From the NCBI GenBank assembly GCA_910585935.1, contig CAJUHN010000034.1, forward strand, positions 1 to 21,614: DNA of 21,614 nt, read 5' to 3'. The notes below the pieces were generated by a model, which made no database searches, had not been told where the DNA came from, and worked only from the letters and a program-made list of their open reading frames with translations. The stretch is from an uncultured Lachnospiraceae bacterium. GTDB taxonomy: Bacteria; Bacillota; Clostridia; Lachnospirales; Lachnospiraceae. Of the stretch, positions 1 through 7,441 are shown one piece after another (positions within the stretch are counted from its first letter, which is position 1; every line of letters begins with the position of its first letter). The position numbers were made by a program, and so were the translations under genes.

Positions 1-280
1 ACCAATAAAATAAACTTCTGGCTTGCCAAGAGGGAAATTTGGCAACTTGTATTTCTATATCAATTTCGGTGTTATCATTCATGGAAATTCGCACATCTAG
101 GATACCCTGCTTATCATCTTCATGTTCTTTTTTTAGATAAGTATTAAGAATATCCGTATGCTTAATTTCTTGTGGCTTTAAGTTTAAAACAGCAGAGAGA
201 AAACCAATTCTAATCTCTGCATCTGTCATAAGCTCCTTAAAGGCAAAATCAATCTTAGGTTTCATTAAAAAATTATCCAT
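1..280 (-). CDS. Rpn family / PD-(D/E)XK nuclease-transposase protein, 5' part only
   Basis: This is the amino-terminal 93 codons of a gene that runs off the left edge. The ATG at 278-280 is preceded by AGGAGGAAGAG, an excellent ribosome binding site. The protein begins MDNFLMKPKIDFAFKELM, the usual opening of the Rpn / PDDEXK_2 family (recombination-promoting nuclease, often annotated as putative transposase). The nuclease core is visible as LDVRISMNDNTEIDIEIQ, with the metal-binding Asp near residue 62 and the ExQ variant of (D/E)xK at residues 76-78. Family members cut DNA non-specifically and are frequent, multi-copy accessory genes in clostridia. It has its own promoter (340-368) and looks unrelated to the pilus operon. 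The carboxy-terminal half and stop codon are not visible, so whether the gene is intact cannot be judged. Confidence 0.8.
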   Translation of the reverse strand, partial: MDNFLMKPKIDFAFKELMTDAEIRIGFLSAVLNLKPQEIKHTDILNTYLKKEHEDDKQGILDVRISMNDNTEIDIEIQVAKFPSWQARSLFYW

Positions 281-339
281 CTCTTCCTCCTATGTCCCTT
301 CATTTTTTATGCTTTTTCAGTATCTTAAGTTCTATATAA

Positions 340-368
340 ATTATAAAGCTTTTTTAGATAAAAGTCAA
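340..368 (-). promoter_or_regulatory. Sigma-A promoter of the Rpn-type nuclease gene
   Basis: Read on the minus strand there is TTGACT (363-368), a 17-base spacer and a perfect TATAAT (340-345). It sits about 60 bases before the ATG at 280. This is the clearest promoter in the window. Confidence 0.7.
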
Positions 369-433
369 AAGAAAGTGTTAAATGTGAATATAGTATACAA
401 TTATTACATGATATAATTGAAATAGGTTAAGAT

Positions 434-471
434 CAATAAGGGAAGGGGCTGTAAATCCCTTTCCCTTATTG
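434..471. terminator. 15-bp hairpin after the hydrolase gene, possible terminator
   Basis: CAATAAGGGAAGGGG (434-448) and CCCTTTCCCTTATTG (457-471) form a 15-bp stem with a single mismatch (A:G, or a G-T wobble depending on the strand) and an 8-base loop. It lies about 85 bases past the stop of the hydrolase gene and before the promoter of the next minus-strand gene, where a terminator would be expected. Neither side carries a clean T-tract, so the call is from stem strength and position only. Confidence 0.4.
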
Positions 472-555
472 AGAAGATATTAGAATTTTTTCTTTATTGA
501 TATTTTTTCTATTGAATATTTCGTTTTCATTTTTTATAAGTTTTTTTATATTGTT

Positions 556-1491
556 TTATATTTTTTTCAGAATCCATGATAAAATGTCTTGATAGACATC
601 TGCTCTATCCACCTCATTTAATATTTCGTGTCTGTCTTTTTTATAAAGTCGATATTCTATATCATGTATTTCGCTTTTTTTATAGATATGATATATTTTT
701 TTTATATCTTTTCCATAATTCCCGACGGGATCATCTTCCCCAGCGATTAGAAAAATGGGAAGTGATTTGGGAATCTTTTTGATATTATTTTTATCTTCTA
801 TAAACCATAAAGTAGAAAATAATGTTTCAAATCCATTTAATGTGAAAATAAAAGTACAAGCTTTATCTTGTTCATATTTCCTCACATTTTCTTCATTTCG
901 GCTGATCCAGTCATAAGCTGATTTGGAATCTTTTATGTTTCTATTATACATTCCAAATATACAATGATTTAATAATTCACTTCTATAAGTTTCTTTGTAA
1001 AATAGCTTAAGTGTTTTTACAAATGCTGTACCTACACATAAGGAACTCTTTGGCTGGTTTCCTGTTCCGACTAAAATTGCTCCTGTTAATTTATTTTTTT
1101 TAGGATTGGCATAGGTCATGAGATAACGTCTTGCCAAAAAAGAACCCATACTGTGTCCTAACAGAAAATAAGGGCAGTCTGGATATCTTTTTTTTATAAT
1201 ACAAGTGAGATGATATAAGTCTTTTACTACCAGTTTACTCGCATTTTTCTCAGCAAAATATCCCCATTCTTTTTCTGAGTTCACGGATTTTCCGTGTCCC
1301 ATATGATCATTTCCGACCACTAAGATTCCCTTACTATTTAAAAAAAGTGCAAATTCTTCATATCGGTTGATATATTCCACCATTCCATGAGAAATCTGTA
1401 CGATAGCTTTTACTGGTGATTCTGGTTTCCAAATTACTGCGTGGATTTGATTCTTTCCATTTGAAGATGGATAATAAAATTCTTTTTTCAA
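556..1491 (-). CDS. Alpha/beta hydrolase, monoglyceride lipase / lysophospholipase-like
   Basis: A 311-residue serine hydrolase of the Hydrolase_4 (PldB/monoacylglycerol lipase) type, with no signal peptide, so presumably cytoplasmic. The fold is recognisable by the oxyanion strand VQISHGMVEY (31-40), NDHMGHGKS (61-69) and the nucleophile elbow GHSMG with Ser114. The acid is Asp254 in GEDDPVG and the base is His288 in KKDRHE, so the Ser-Asp-His triad is complete. Family members release fatty acids from monoglycerides or lysophospholipids; the actual substrate cannot be read from sequence. The start codon is TTG: GGGAGGATGCTATATTG places GGAGG 7 bases ahead, while the ATG inside that stretch opens a three-codon frame that stops at once. 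A perfect TATAAT lies at 1572-1577 on this strand, without a good -35. The gene stands alone and shows no functional link to the pilus genes. Confidence 0.85.
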   Translation of the reverse strand: MKKEFYYPSSNGKNQIHAVIWKPESPVKAIVQISHGMVEYINRYEEFALFLNSKGILVVGNDHMGHGKSVNSEKEWGYFAEKNASKLVVKDLYHLTCIIKKRYPDCPYFLLGHSMGSFLARRYLMTYANPKKNKLTGAILVGTGNQPKSSLCVGTAFVKTLKLFYKETYRSELLNHCIFGMYNRNIKDSKSAYDWISRNEENVRKYEQDKACTFIFTLNGFETLFSTLWFIEDKNNIKKIPKSLPIFLIAGEDDPVGNYGKDIKKIYHIYKKSEIHDIEYRLYKKDRHEILNEVDRADVYQDILSWILKKI

Positions 1492-1971
1492 TATAGCATC
1501 CTCCCTCGCTTTAAGGTGATTACAAAACTTTGAATTTCTTGAAGATAATGAAACTTTTATGTTTTTTAAAGATTATATAGCCTAAAAAAATAAGATTGAT
1601 TTTATAAGAAAATCGGAATGATAATTAAGGGCTTTTTTTGGATAAAATGAAAACTTATTTTTAAATACTTATTGATTTTCTATGTTATATTATTTAAACT
1701 ATACATAAGAATTTCATTTCTATTTGCTTTATATTTCATTTTGGTGAAATAGGGAATTTTCTGTTAATTTAAGTAAAGTGAAATATAAATAACTCCCAAA
1801 TGAAAGATTTAAAAGTTAAGATTCACCTTTATCTCATTTAATTTTATTATAACATGCTGTTTTATAAAGATAAAGGAAAACTTATCTGCTTTTCTAGGAT
1901 TTATAAGGGTTATGGTGCTTTTATCAGGAATAAGAGAAGTTGATATTAACATTATGATAAGGAGGGTTGAT
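1492..1971. other. 480-bp AT-rich divergent intergenic region
   Basis: This gap separates the leftward hydrolase gene from the rightward prepilin-peptidase-domain gene. No gene is seen in it. It holds an isolated TATAAT for the hydrolase (1572-1577, minus), a small palindrome TATTTCA...TGAAATA (1732-1751) and a candidate promoter for the plus-strand gene (1822-1850). Open reading from 1912 exists in frame with the downstream gene, but it lacks a good ribosome binding site. Confidence 0.6.
1822..1850 (+). promoter_or_regulatory. Candidate promoter of the orphan prepilin-peptidase domain gene
   Basis: TTCACC (1822-1827), 17 bases, then TATTAT (1845-1850). The -35 matches four of six consensus positions and the -10 five of six. 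This would give an untranslated leader of roughly 115 bases before the ATG at 1972. In such AT-rich DNA a chance match is quite possible. Confidence 0.35.
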
Positions 1972-2445
1972 ATGTTTCAGTATTTTATTATTCTATGTAT
2001 ATATTTGGTCTTTTATGTGATATGTGGTTATGCAACTACGGATATCCTTCGTTTGCTTAAGGGAAGTAATACAAATCTATGGGAATCCAACTGCTTTTGT
2101 CCCATTTGTAATCATAAAATCAGTTTTTTTAAGCAGATCCCTATCCTGTCATATCTGATTTTTCATGGAAAATGCAGTAAATGTGGCAGCAAAATTCCTA
2201 AAATTGAATTATTTACAGAATGTTTTATTTTTATTTCTTTATCTGTGTTAAGTACTCTATTGCATTTTTCATGGTATTCATATTTTTTGAGTTTTTTTCT
2301 TTATGAAGTAATAAAACTTTTTTTTGTATTATTTTATGGTATCAGAGAAACGGCGGTCATAAAAAATCTGCTTTTCTCTTTTGTCTATAATTTAGTTCTC
2401 TGGTTCTTTGTTGTGATACCTTTTTTTCTATATCATATAGTTTAA
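1972..2445 (+). CDS. Stand-alone N-terminal (CxxC...CxxC) domain of prepilin peptidase
   Basis: A 157-residue membrane protein. After a first hydrophobic helix (about 3-20) comes the signature of the DiS_P_DiS domain (PF06750) that normally forms the front of bifunctional type IV prepilin peptidases such as PilD: CPIC at 43-46, the conserved stretch IPILSYLIFHGKCSKC ending at Cys71, then IELFTE. In PilD these four cysteines bind zinc in the cytoplasmic loop. The rest (about 80-157) is further membrane helix, but there is no GxGD and no first catalytic Asp, so the protease half is missing. That half occurs separately at 17133-17834. The ATG at 1972 is chosen because AAGGAGGGTTGAT precedes it; an upstream in-frame ATG at 1912 has no such site. 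It is the only plus-strand gene and is convergent with the PP2C gene, 21 bases apart. Its role is inferred: a partner or remnant of the peptidase. Confidence 0.75.
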   Translation: MFQYFIILCIYLVFYVICGYATTDILRLLKGSNTNLWESNCFCPICNHKISFFKQIPILSYLIFHGKCSKCGSKIPKIELFTECFIFISLSVLSTLLHFSWYSYFLSFFLYEVIKLFFVLFYGIRETAVIKNLLFSFVYNLVLWFFVVIPFFLYHIV

Positions 2446-2466
2446 TTTATTTCTTAATCATACAGT

Positions 2467-3210
2467 TTATCTTTTCTTATTTTGAGGGTCAATATAGATC
2501 ACTCCTAAAGAAATATTATCTTTTTCTCCACGCTCTATCATATTTGCAATCATCTCCTGACAGCTTTTTGATATAGCTTTATTTCCTGCCATTTTTTTTC
2601 TTAATTCTTCTATATCTTCCTCTCGCATATGATGATACATTCCATCTGTACAAAATAGAAATATATCCCCCTGCATCACGTTTCCTTCTAAACATTGAAA
2701 AGTAAGTTTCTCATTTTTTCCCATATAATTACTTAGATATTTCTTAACTCTTCCATTTTCAAATCGGGTTTGGCTGTCATCTGCTGTCATCTGTTCTATA
2801 CTGTTTCTGCACAGATATATTCTGCTGTCCCCTACATGAATTATATAATAAAAGTTTTGTATTATCATGATGACAGACATGGTTGTCCCTGTGCGTAAAT
2901 TGTTTGCTGTCTTATATAAAAAAAGTTTTTCATTCCATATCTCTGCCTGATCTTTAAGATGAGAATATAATGTTTTGGGGTCTATCACAGATATATCCAT
3001 CCATTGTGATACACTCTGCATCCAACTGTTAATCTCAGCAATTATCATAGCAGAAGATAATTCTCCATTTTCAAGCCCTCCGATTCCATCACACACAGCG
3101 CCTATTGCGAAATACTGTTTATGCTGTTTTAAACATCGAAAAAGGATACCATCCTGATTTATTTTCCGTGTACTGCCGATATCAGAAGCACATCCGCCCA
3201 ACACTCTCAT
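2467..3210 (-). CDS. PP2C-type (PPM) protein Ser/Thr phosphatase
   Basis: A 247-residue soluble phosphatase covering one complete PP2C domain; bacterial Stp/PrpC enzymes are about this size. The ordered motifs are all visible: RKINQDG with Asp20, AVCDGIGG with Asp41-Gly42 (metal site), GTT at 108-110, HVGDSRIYL at 125-133, FCTDGM with Asp189, and KDNIS with Asp231-Asn232. Such enzymes use two or three Mn/Mg ions to remove phosphate from Ser/Thr and commonly reverse a partner kinase. The natural partner here is the membrane kinase at 10912-13842, although the two LRR genes lie between them. The ATG at 3208-3210 follows GTGAGGTAAAT. A hairpin in its leader (3267-3314) and a strong hairpin further up (3346-3379) suggest it is transcribed separately from the LRR genes. 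Confidence 0.9.
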   Translation of the reverse strand: MRVLGGCASDIGSTRKINQDGILFRCLKQHKQYFAIGAVCDGIGGLENGELSSAMIIAEINSWMQSVSQWMDISVIDPKTLYSHLKDQAEIWNEKLFLYKTANNLRTGTTMSVIMIIQNFYYIIHVGDSRIYLCRNSIEQMTADDSQTRFENGRVKKYLSNYMGKNEKLTFQCLEGNVMQGDIFLFCTDGMYHHMREEDIEELRKKMAGNKAISKSCQEMIANMIERGEKDNISLGVIYIDPQNKKR

Positions 3211-3266
3211 ATTTACCTCACTTCTGCGTTATTTTGCACATTTCAAAGTTGTGGAAACAGTATCAG

Positions 3267-3314
3267 CATAACAGGATAGAATTAGAATTTCTATTTCTTT
3301 TCTATGCTGTTATG
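3267..3314. repeat. 15-bp inverted repeat in the PP2C leader
   Basis: CATAACAGGATAGAA (3267-3281) and TTCTATGCTGTTATG (3300-3314) are reverse complements apart from one central position, separated by 18 bases. It ends 56 bases before the PP2C start codon. It could be an operator, an attenuator stem or chance in AT-rich DNA. Confidence 0.5.
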
Positions 3315-3345
3315 TTTCGCTAAAATTTATTTTATAAAACTCATA

Positions 3346-3385
3346 GGGTACAGAAAAATAACTCTTATTTTCTGTACCCTTTTTC
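3346..3385. terminator. Strong hairpin with T-run, probable intrinsic terminator
   Basis: GGGTACAGAAAAATAA (3346-3361) pairs with TTATTTTCTGTACCC (3365-3379), leaving one bulged A and a 3-base loop. On the plus strand TTTTTC follows directly, giving an ideal intrinsic terminator. On the minus strand, where the LRR gene ends at 3546, the tail is only moderately T-rich (TATGAGTTTTATAAAAT). It may act in both directions; as placed it most likely ends the LRR transcript. Confidence 0.6.
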
Positions 3386-3545
3386 ATAGAAAACAGAGCT
3401 TGTCCTGCTTTCTATATCAACTGCTTATTTTTTTGAAATCTTAATCGCTTATTTTGTTCTATATAATATCTTTCTAATAATATTTTCTAACTTAAAGGGA
3501 TTTAACTTGACTTACATAAGAGTCCTTTCCATTTCTACTATTTCA

Positions 3546-6500
3546 TTATTGTTTCTCTATCCAGACTCCATTTTCATCTACATAGTAATCCCCTATCCAT
3601 GTATCTGTCATTAATGTACCTTTCTTTCCATCTGATACTTCATTAAAATAGTACCATTTTTCATCTATTAATTGCCACCCTGTATACATCTTTCCTTGTG
3701 TTCCGTTTGATAGTGGATTCAGATAATACCAGTTTTCTCCTTCTTTCAGCCAACCTGTTACCATATAGCCCTGCTCATTAAAATAATACCATTCATTCGT
3801 TTCTTTGTATGGGAGTTGATACCATGTATTTGTCACTAATACTCCGTCTTCCTTGAAATAGTACCAGTTTCCATCAATCAATTTCCACCCTATATACATT
3901 TTTCCTTGTGTTCCATCTGATAATGGATTTAAGTAATACCAGTTTTCTTCCTCTTTCAACCAGCCTGTTACCATATAACCTTGTTCATTAAAATAATACC
4001 ATTCATTTGTTCCTTTGTATGGTAATTTACACCATGTATGAAGTAACCATGCTCCATTTGGTTTCTTATATCTCCATCCTAATCTGTCTTTTACCCATAA
4101 ATCTTCACTATAAATATTTAATGTATCATCTTCGACTTCATTTTCATTATCGGAACTGTTATCATTTGATTCATCTTGATTGTTGGATTCACTATTATTT
4201 CCTGAATTATTATTGTTCGATTCATTATTATCTGAACCATTATTTATGTCATCTTTATCCTGATTTCCTTCATTTTCTGAATCGTTATCATTGTCTGTAT
4301 TATTATCGTTTTTGCTGGAAACTGTATAATTTTGTGCTACTCTCTTAAGTCCTGTATTAGTTTCAAATTCAAGTGCTATTGTATGTGTTCCTTCTCCTAC
4401 TCGTGTTAAGGTCTGACTGCGGATAGTTATTTTAGTACTTCCTTCTTCTGCAATGTAATCCTCATCTCGAATTAATTTTATTCCATCCAAATATACATCT
4501 TTAAACTCGCTAAATTCTCCTTTGGAAACAAGTGCTTGAGATTCTACGATATTCACATCTATATCTGGTACACGCTCAATCAAGTTATAGCCTTGGTCTA
4601 TACTACTATCTATCGTTTCATCTGTATTTTTCATAACAACTAAAGTATAAGTCTTTTCACTTTTACTGGATGAAAAATCACTGTCAACTTCCATAATAAC
4701 AGTAAAAGTAAATTCTCCTACTTCCTTTGGAACACCATATAATTCCCCATTTTCCTTTAATTCCATTCCGTCTGGTAATGAGCCTTCTTTTAAACTATAA
4801 CTAATATCACTTTCACTATCTTGATTATTATTTTCAATCATTACACTATAGGGAACATATTGAACTGCTTTTGGAATATCTGTCGTAGTGATAGAAGGAT
4901 TTTCTACCATGCCAATTAATTTATAAGGAATATTATTTCTTTTTGCATATGCTTCCGTATAAGAATTACCATAACAATAGATCGTTAAATTACTGCAATT
5001 ATTAAAAGCCCCTTCACCTATTGTTGTAACTCCTTTTGGAATTGTTATACTTGTTAAATTACTACAACCTGAAAAAGCATAATCAATAATTTCGGTTACT
5101 GTTTCTGGGATTGTCACATTTGTTAAACTGCTACAGTTACTAAAAGCCATACCACCAATTGTTGTTACTTTTTCTGGAATAGTTATACTTGTTAAGCTGC
5201 TGCAATTACTAAAAGCCATATGACCAATTATTGTTAGTTCTTCTGGTAACGTCACGCTTATTAAACCACTACAGTCTTTAAAAGCTGCATAACTAATTTC
5301 TGTTACTTCTTCGGGGATTATTACACTTGTTAAACTGCTGCAACCTTCAAAAGCATATCTGTCTATTATCTTTACTCCTTCTGGAAACATTATACTTGTC
5401 AAATTGCTGCAGCCCGAAAAAATATCAGCACTAATTGTTGTTATTTTTTCTGGTAGTATTACATTTGTTAAATTACTGCAACCTTTAAAGGCAGCCCCTC
5501 CGATTTCGGTTATTCCATTTGGTAATGTTATACTTGTCAAACCACTACAATTCCAAAAAGCATATTCTCCGATTGTTGTTATTTCTTTTGGGATTGTTAT
5601 ATTTGTTAAACTACTACAATTCCAAAAAGTATATTCACTGATTTTTGTTAGTCCTTCTGGTATTGTTATATTCGTTAAACCACTACAATCTCTAAAAGCA
5701 CCCTTATCAATTATTGTTACTCCTTTTGGTATTGTAATACTTGTTAATTCACTACAACTTGCAAAAGCACTATCACCGATTATTATTACTTCTTCAGGGA
5801 TTGTCACACTTGTTAAATTCCTACAACCACTAAAAGCATATCCTCCGATTTCTGTTACTCCTTCTGGAATTATCACACTTATTAAATTGCCGCATCCTTC
5901 AAAAGCCTTTTCACCTATTGATGTTACCCTTTCTGGAATCACTACATCTCCACCATCTCCATGATATGCTATTAATACTCCATTCTCGTCTATTTCAAAA
6001 TCATTTTCCTCAACAACTAAAATATAGGTCTTTTCACTGGATGGAAAATCCTTGCTATTCTCCATAATAACGGTAAAAGTAAATTCTCCTGCTTCCTTTG
6101 GAATACCATATAATTCTCCATTTTTCTTTAATTCCATTCCATTTGGCAATAAACCTTCCTTCAAACTATAACTAACTTCATTTTCATTATCTTGATTATT
6201 ATTTTCAATCACTACACGATAAGACATATACTGTTCTGCTTTTGGAATGTCAGTAGTAATGATAGAAGGATTTTCTACAGTTTCAATTAATTGATAAGGA
6301 ATATTATTCTGTTTTACATATGTTTCAGCATAAGAATCAGCATAACAATAAATCGTTAAATTGCTACAATCTGCAAAAGCAGCTCCTCCAATTTTTATTA
6401 CTTCTTCTGGAATCGTTATATTTGTTAAACTGCTACAATTTCGAAAAGCTCCATGACCAATTGTTGTTACTTCTTCTGGTATTGTTACACTTGTTAAGCT

Positions 6501-7223
6501 AATACAGTCGCTAAAAACTCCATCACCAATTTCTGTTATCCCCTCTGGTAGTATCACACTCTCTAAATTACTACAATCCATAAAAGCATAATAACCAATC
6601 GTTATTCCTTCTGGTAATATCACACTTGTTAAACTTTTACAACCATAAAAAATATGCCAACCCGTTTCTATTCCTTTTGGTAATACTACATTTGTTAAAC
6701 TACTGCATCCCCAAAAAGTCATATCCCCAATATAAGCTACTCCTTCTGGTATTGTTATACTTGTTAAACTAATACAATCTTCAAAAGCAGCTCCTTCCAT
6801 TTCTATTAATCCTTCTGGTATTGTTACACTTGTTAAATTACTACAACCACTAAAAGCATCCCATCCAATTTTTGTTACTCCTTCTGGTATTATTACACTC
6901 ATTAAACTAATACAGTTTTCAAAAGCCTTTTCACCTATTTCTGTTATCCCTTCTGGAATCACTACATCTCCACCATCTCCATGATATTTTGTCAACACTC
7001 CATTCTCATCTATTTCAAAATCACTTTCTGCCTCTCCACTTAATATCATTTCATCATTAACATAAATATTATTAGCATTATTCCATTCAACATTAAAAAA
7101 TACTTCTTCATTTATCTTCGCATAACTGGTAAATTCTAATGGAAATGTATCAGCAAAAGCTATTTCCAATAAAAATATAATCCCTAACCCTATCACAATT
7201 TCATTTTTCCTATACTTTCTCAT
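3546..7223 (-). CDS. BspA-like leucine-rich-repeat surface protein with cell-wall-binding tail (paralogue 1)
   Basis: A 1225-residue secreted protein. Order: basic start plus hydrophobic segment (about 9-25) with a likely cleavage after SYA (33-35); nine 22-23-residue LRR_5/BspA-type repeats (about 88-292) of the form IPEGVTxIGxxAFxxCSxLTS; a capping strand with IYCYADSYAE; an Ig-like putative-Ig (He_PIG) domain (316-404); fourteen more LRRs (428-749); a second cap and Ig domain (773-866); an X2-like Ig domain (878-968); an Asn/Asp/Ser/Glu linker (969-1037); and a tail of aromatic cell-wall-binding repeats such as GWLKEEENWYYLNP (1047-1225). BspA-type LRR proteins usually bind host proteins, other bacteria or matrix; the tail suggests non-covalent wall attachment. 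The LRR-cap-Ig unit is duplicated here but single in the neighbour. AAAGGAAA before the ATG is a weak ribosome site. It is the last gene of the leftward run. Confidence 0.88.
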   Translation of the reverse strand: MRKYRKNEIVIGLGIIFLLEIAFADTFPLEFTSYAKINEEVFFNVEWNNANNIYVNDEMILSGEAESDFEIDENGVLTKYHGDGGDVVIPEGITEIGEKAFENCISLMSVIIPEGVTKIGWDAFSGCSNLTSVTIPEGLIEMEGAAFEDCISLTSITIPEGVAYIGDMTFWGCSSLTNVVLPKGIETGWHIFYGCKSLTSVILPEGITIGYYAFMDCSNLESVILPEGITEIGDGVFSDCISLTSVTIPEEVTTIGHGAFRNCSSLTNITIPEEVIKIGGAAFADCSNLTIYCYADSYAETYVKQNNIPYQLIETVENPSIITTDIPKAEQYMSYRVVIENNNQDNENEVSYSLKEGLLPNGMELKKNGELYGIPKEAGEFTFTVIMENSKDFPSSEKTYILVVEENDFEIDENGVLIAYHGDGGDVVIPERVTSIGEKAFEGCGNLISVIIPEGVTEIGGYAFSGCRNLTSVTIPEEVIIIGDSAFASCSELTSITIPKGVTIIDKGAFRDCSGLTNITIPEGLTKISEYTFWNCSSLTNITIPKEITTIGEYAFWNCSGLTSITLPNGITEIGGAAFKGCSNLTNVILPEKITTISADIFSGCSNLTSIMFPEGVKIIDRYAFEGCSSLTSVIIPEEVTEISYAAFKDCSGLISVTLPEELTIIGHMAFSNCSSLTSITIPEKVTTIGGMAFSNCSSLTNVTIPETVTEIIDYAFSGCSNLTSITIPKGVTTIGEGAFNNCSNLTIYCYGNSYTEAYAKRNNIPYKLIGMVENPSITTTDIPKAVQYVPYSVMIENNNQDSESDISYSLKEGSLPDGMELKENGELYGVPKEVGEFTFTVIMEVDSDFSSSKSEKTYTLVVMKNTDETIDSSIDQGYNLIERVPDIDVNIVESQALVSKGEFSEFKDVYLDGIKLIRDEDYIAEEGSTKITIRSQTLTRVGEGTHTIALEFETNTGLKRVAQNYTVSSKNDNNTDNDNDSENEGNQDKDDINNGSDNNESNNNNSGNNSESNNQDESNDNSSDNENEVEDDTLNIYSEDLWVKDRLGWRYKKPNGAWLLHTWCKLPYKGTNEWYYFNEQGYMVTGWLKEEENWYYLNPLSDGTQGKMYIGWKLIDGNWYYFKEDGVLVTNTWYQLPYKETNEWYYFNEQGYMVTGWLKEGENWYYLNPLSNGTQGKMYTGWQLIDEKWYYFNEVSDGKKGTLMTDTWIGDYYVDENGVWIEKQ
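4113..4319 (-). repeat. Asn/Asp/Ser low-complexity linker, AAT/GAT-codon tract (paralogue 1)
   Basis: Residues 969-1037 of the LRR protein are almost only Asn, Asp, Ser and Glu. They are written in imperfect tandem AAT/GAT-type codons, seen on the plus strand as attatcatt-like units. It acts as a flexible spacer between the Ig domains and the wall-binding tail. Its length differs from the matching tract at 8012-8251, as expected for slippage-prone DNA. Confidence 0.75.
4977..5942 (-). repeat. Coding array of fourteen 69-bp LRR units (second block of paralogue 1)
   Basis: A 69-base period (23 residues) encoding the IP-EG-T-IG--AF--CS-LTS consensus. Units are diverged in DNA but regular in protein. 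Confidence 0.8.
6351..6962 (-). repeat. Coding array of nine LRR units (first block of paralogue 1)
   Basis: Same 69-base period. Two adjacent units (around residues 180-223) are one codon short, for example LPKGIETGWHIFYGC, where the usual TEIG segment is reduced. Confidence 0.75.
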
Positions 7224-7308
7224 TTTCCTTTATTCTCTCTTATATTATTCTCTCAAAACCATTAACTCCTAAAAAATATACTTCATTTTATTATTTTTAA
7301 AATTTTAA

Positions 7309-7404
7309 ACAGAAAATGGCTTGTTCTTCTATATAATCTATTTTCTATATTAAATCGTTCTCAAAAATATTATCTTCTAGGAAGAAACAAGCAACATTTT
7401 CTGT
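7309..7404. terminator. Long imperfect hairpin between the two LRR genes
   Basis: ACAGAAAATG-GCTTGTT-CTTC (from 7309) pairs with the run ending CATTTTCTGT at 7404, with two small bulges and an AT-rich interior of about 50 bases. On the minus strand TTTAAAATTTT follows, so it may partly end transcription after the LRR gene at 7442-10915. The core ACAGAAAAT/ATTTTCTGT is also used by the hairpin after the other LRR gene. Confidence 0.4.
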
Positions 7405-7441
7405 TCCTAATATGTAATAAAATATAAAAAATTCTTCTAAA

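Larger units (their letters stand above)
3211..3545. other. 335-bp intergenic region between the LRR gene and the PP2C gene
   Basis: No gene is seen. From the LRR side it holds an A/T-rich trailer similar to the trailer of the other LRR gene, a strong hairpin (3346-3379), then a second inverted repeat (3267-3314) just ahead of the PP2C start. No convincing -35/-10 pair was found for PP2C. Confidence 0.6.

Noticed and set aside
1912..1971. Earlier start for the prepilin-peptidase domain gene
   Set aside because: No ribosome site before 1912, whereas AAGGAGGG precedes the ATG at 1972, which leads straight into a membrane helix.
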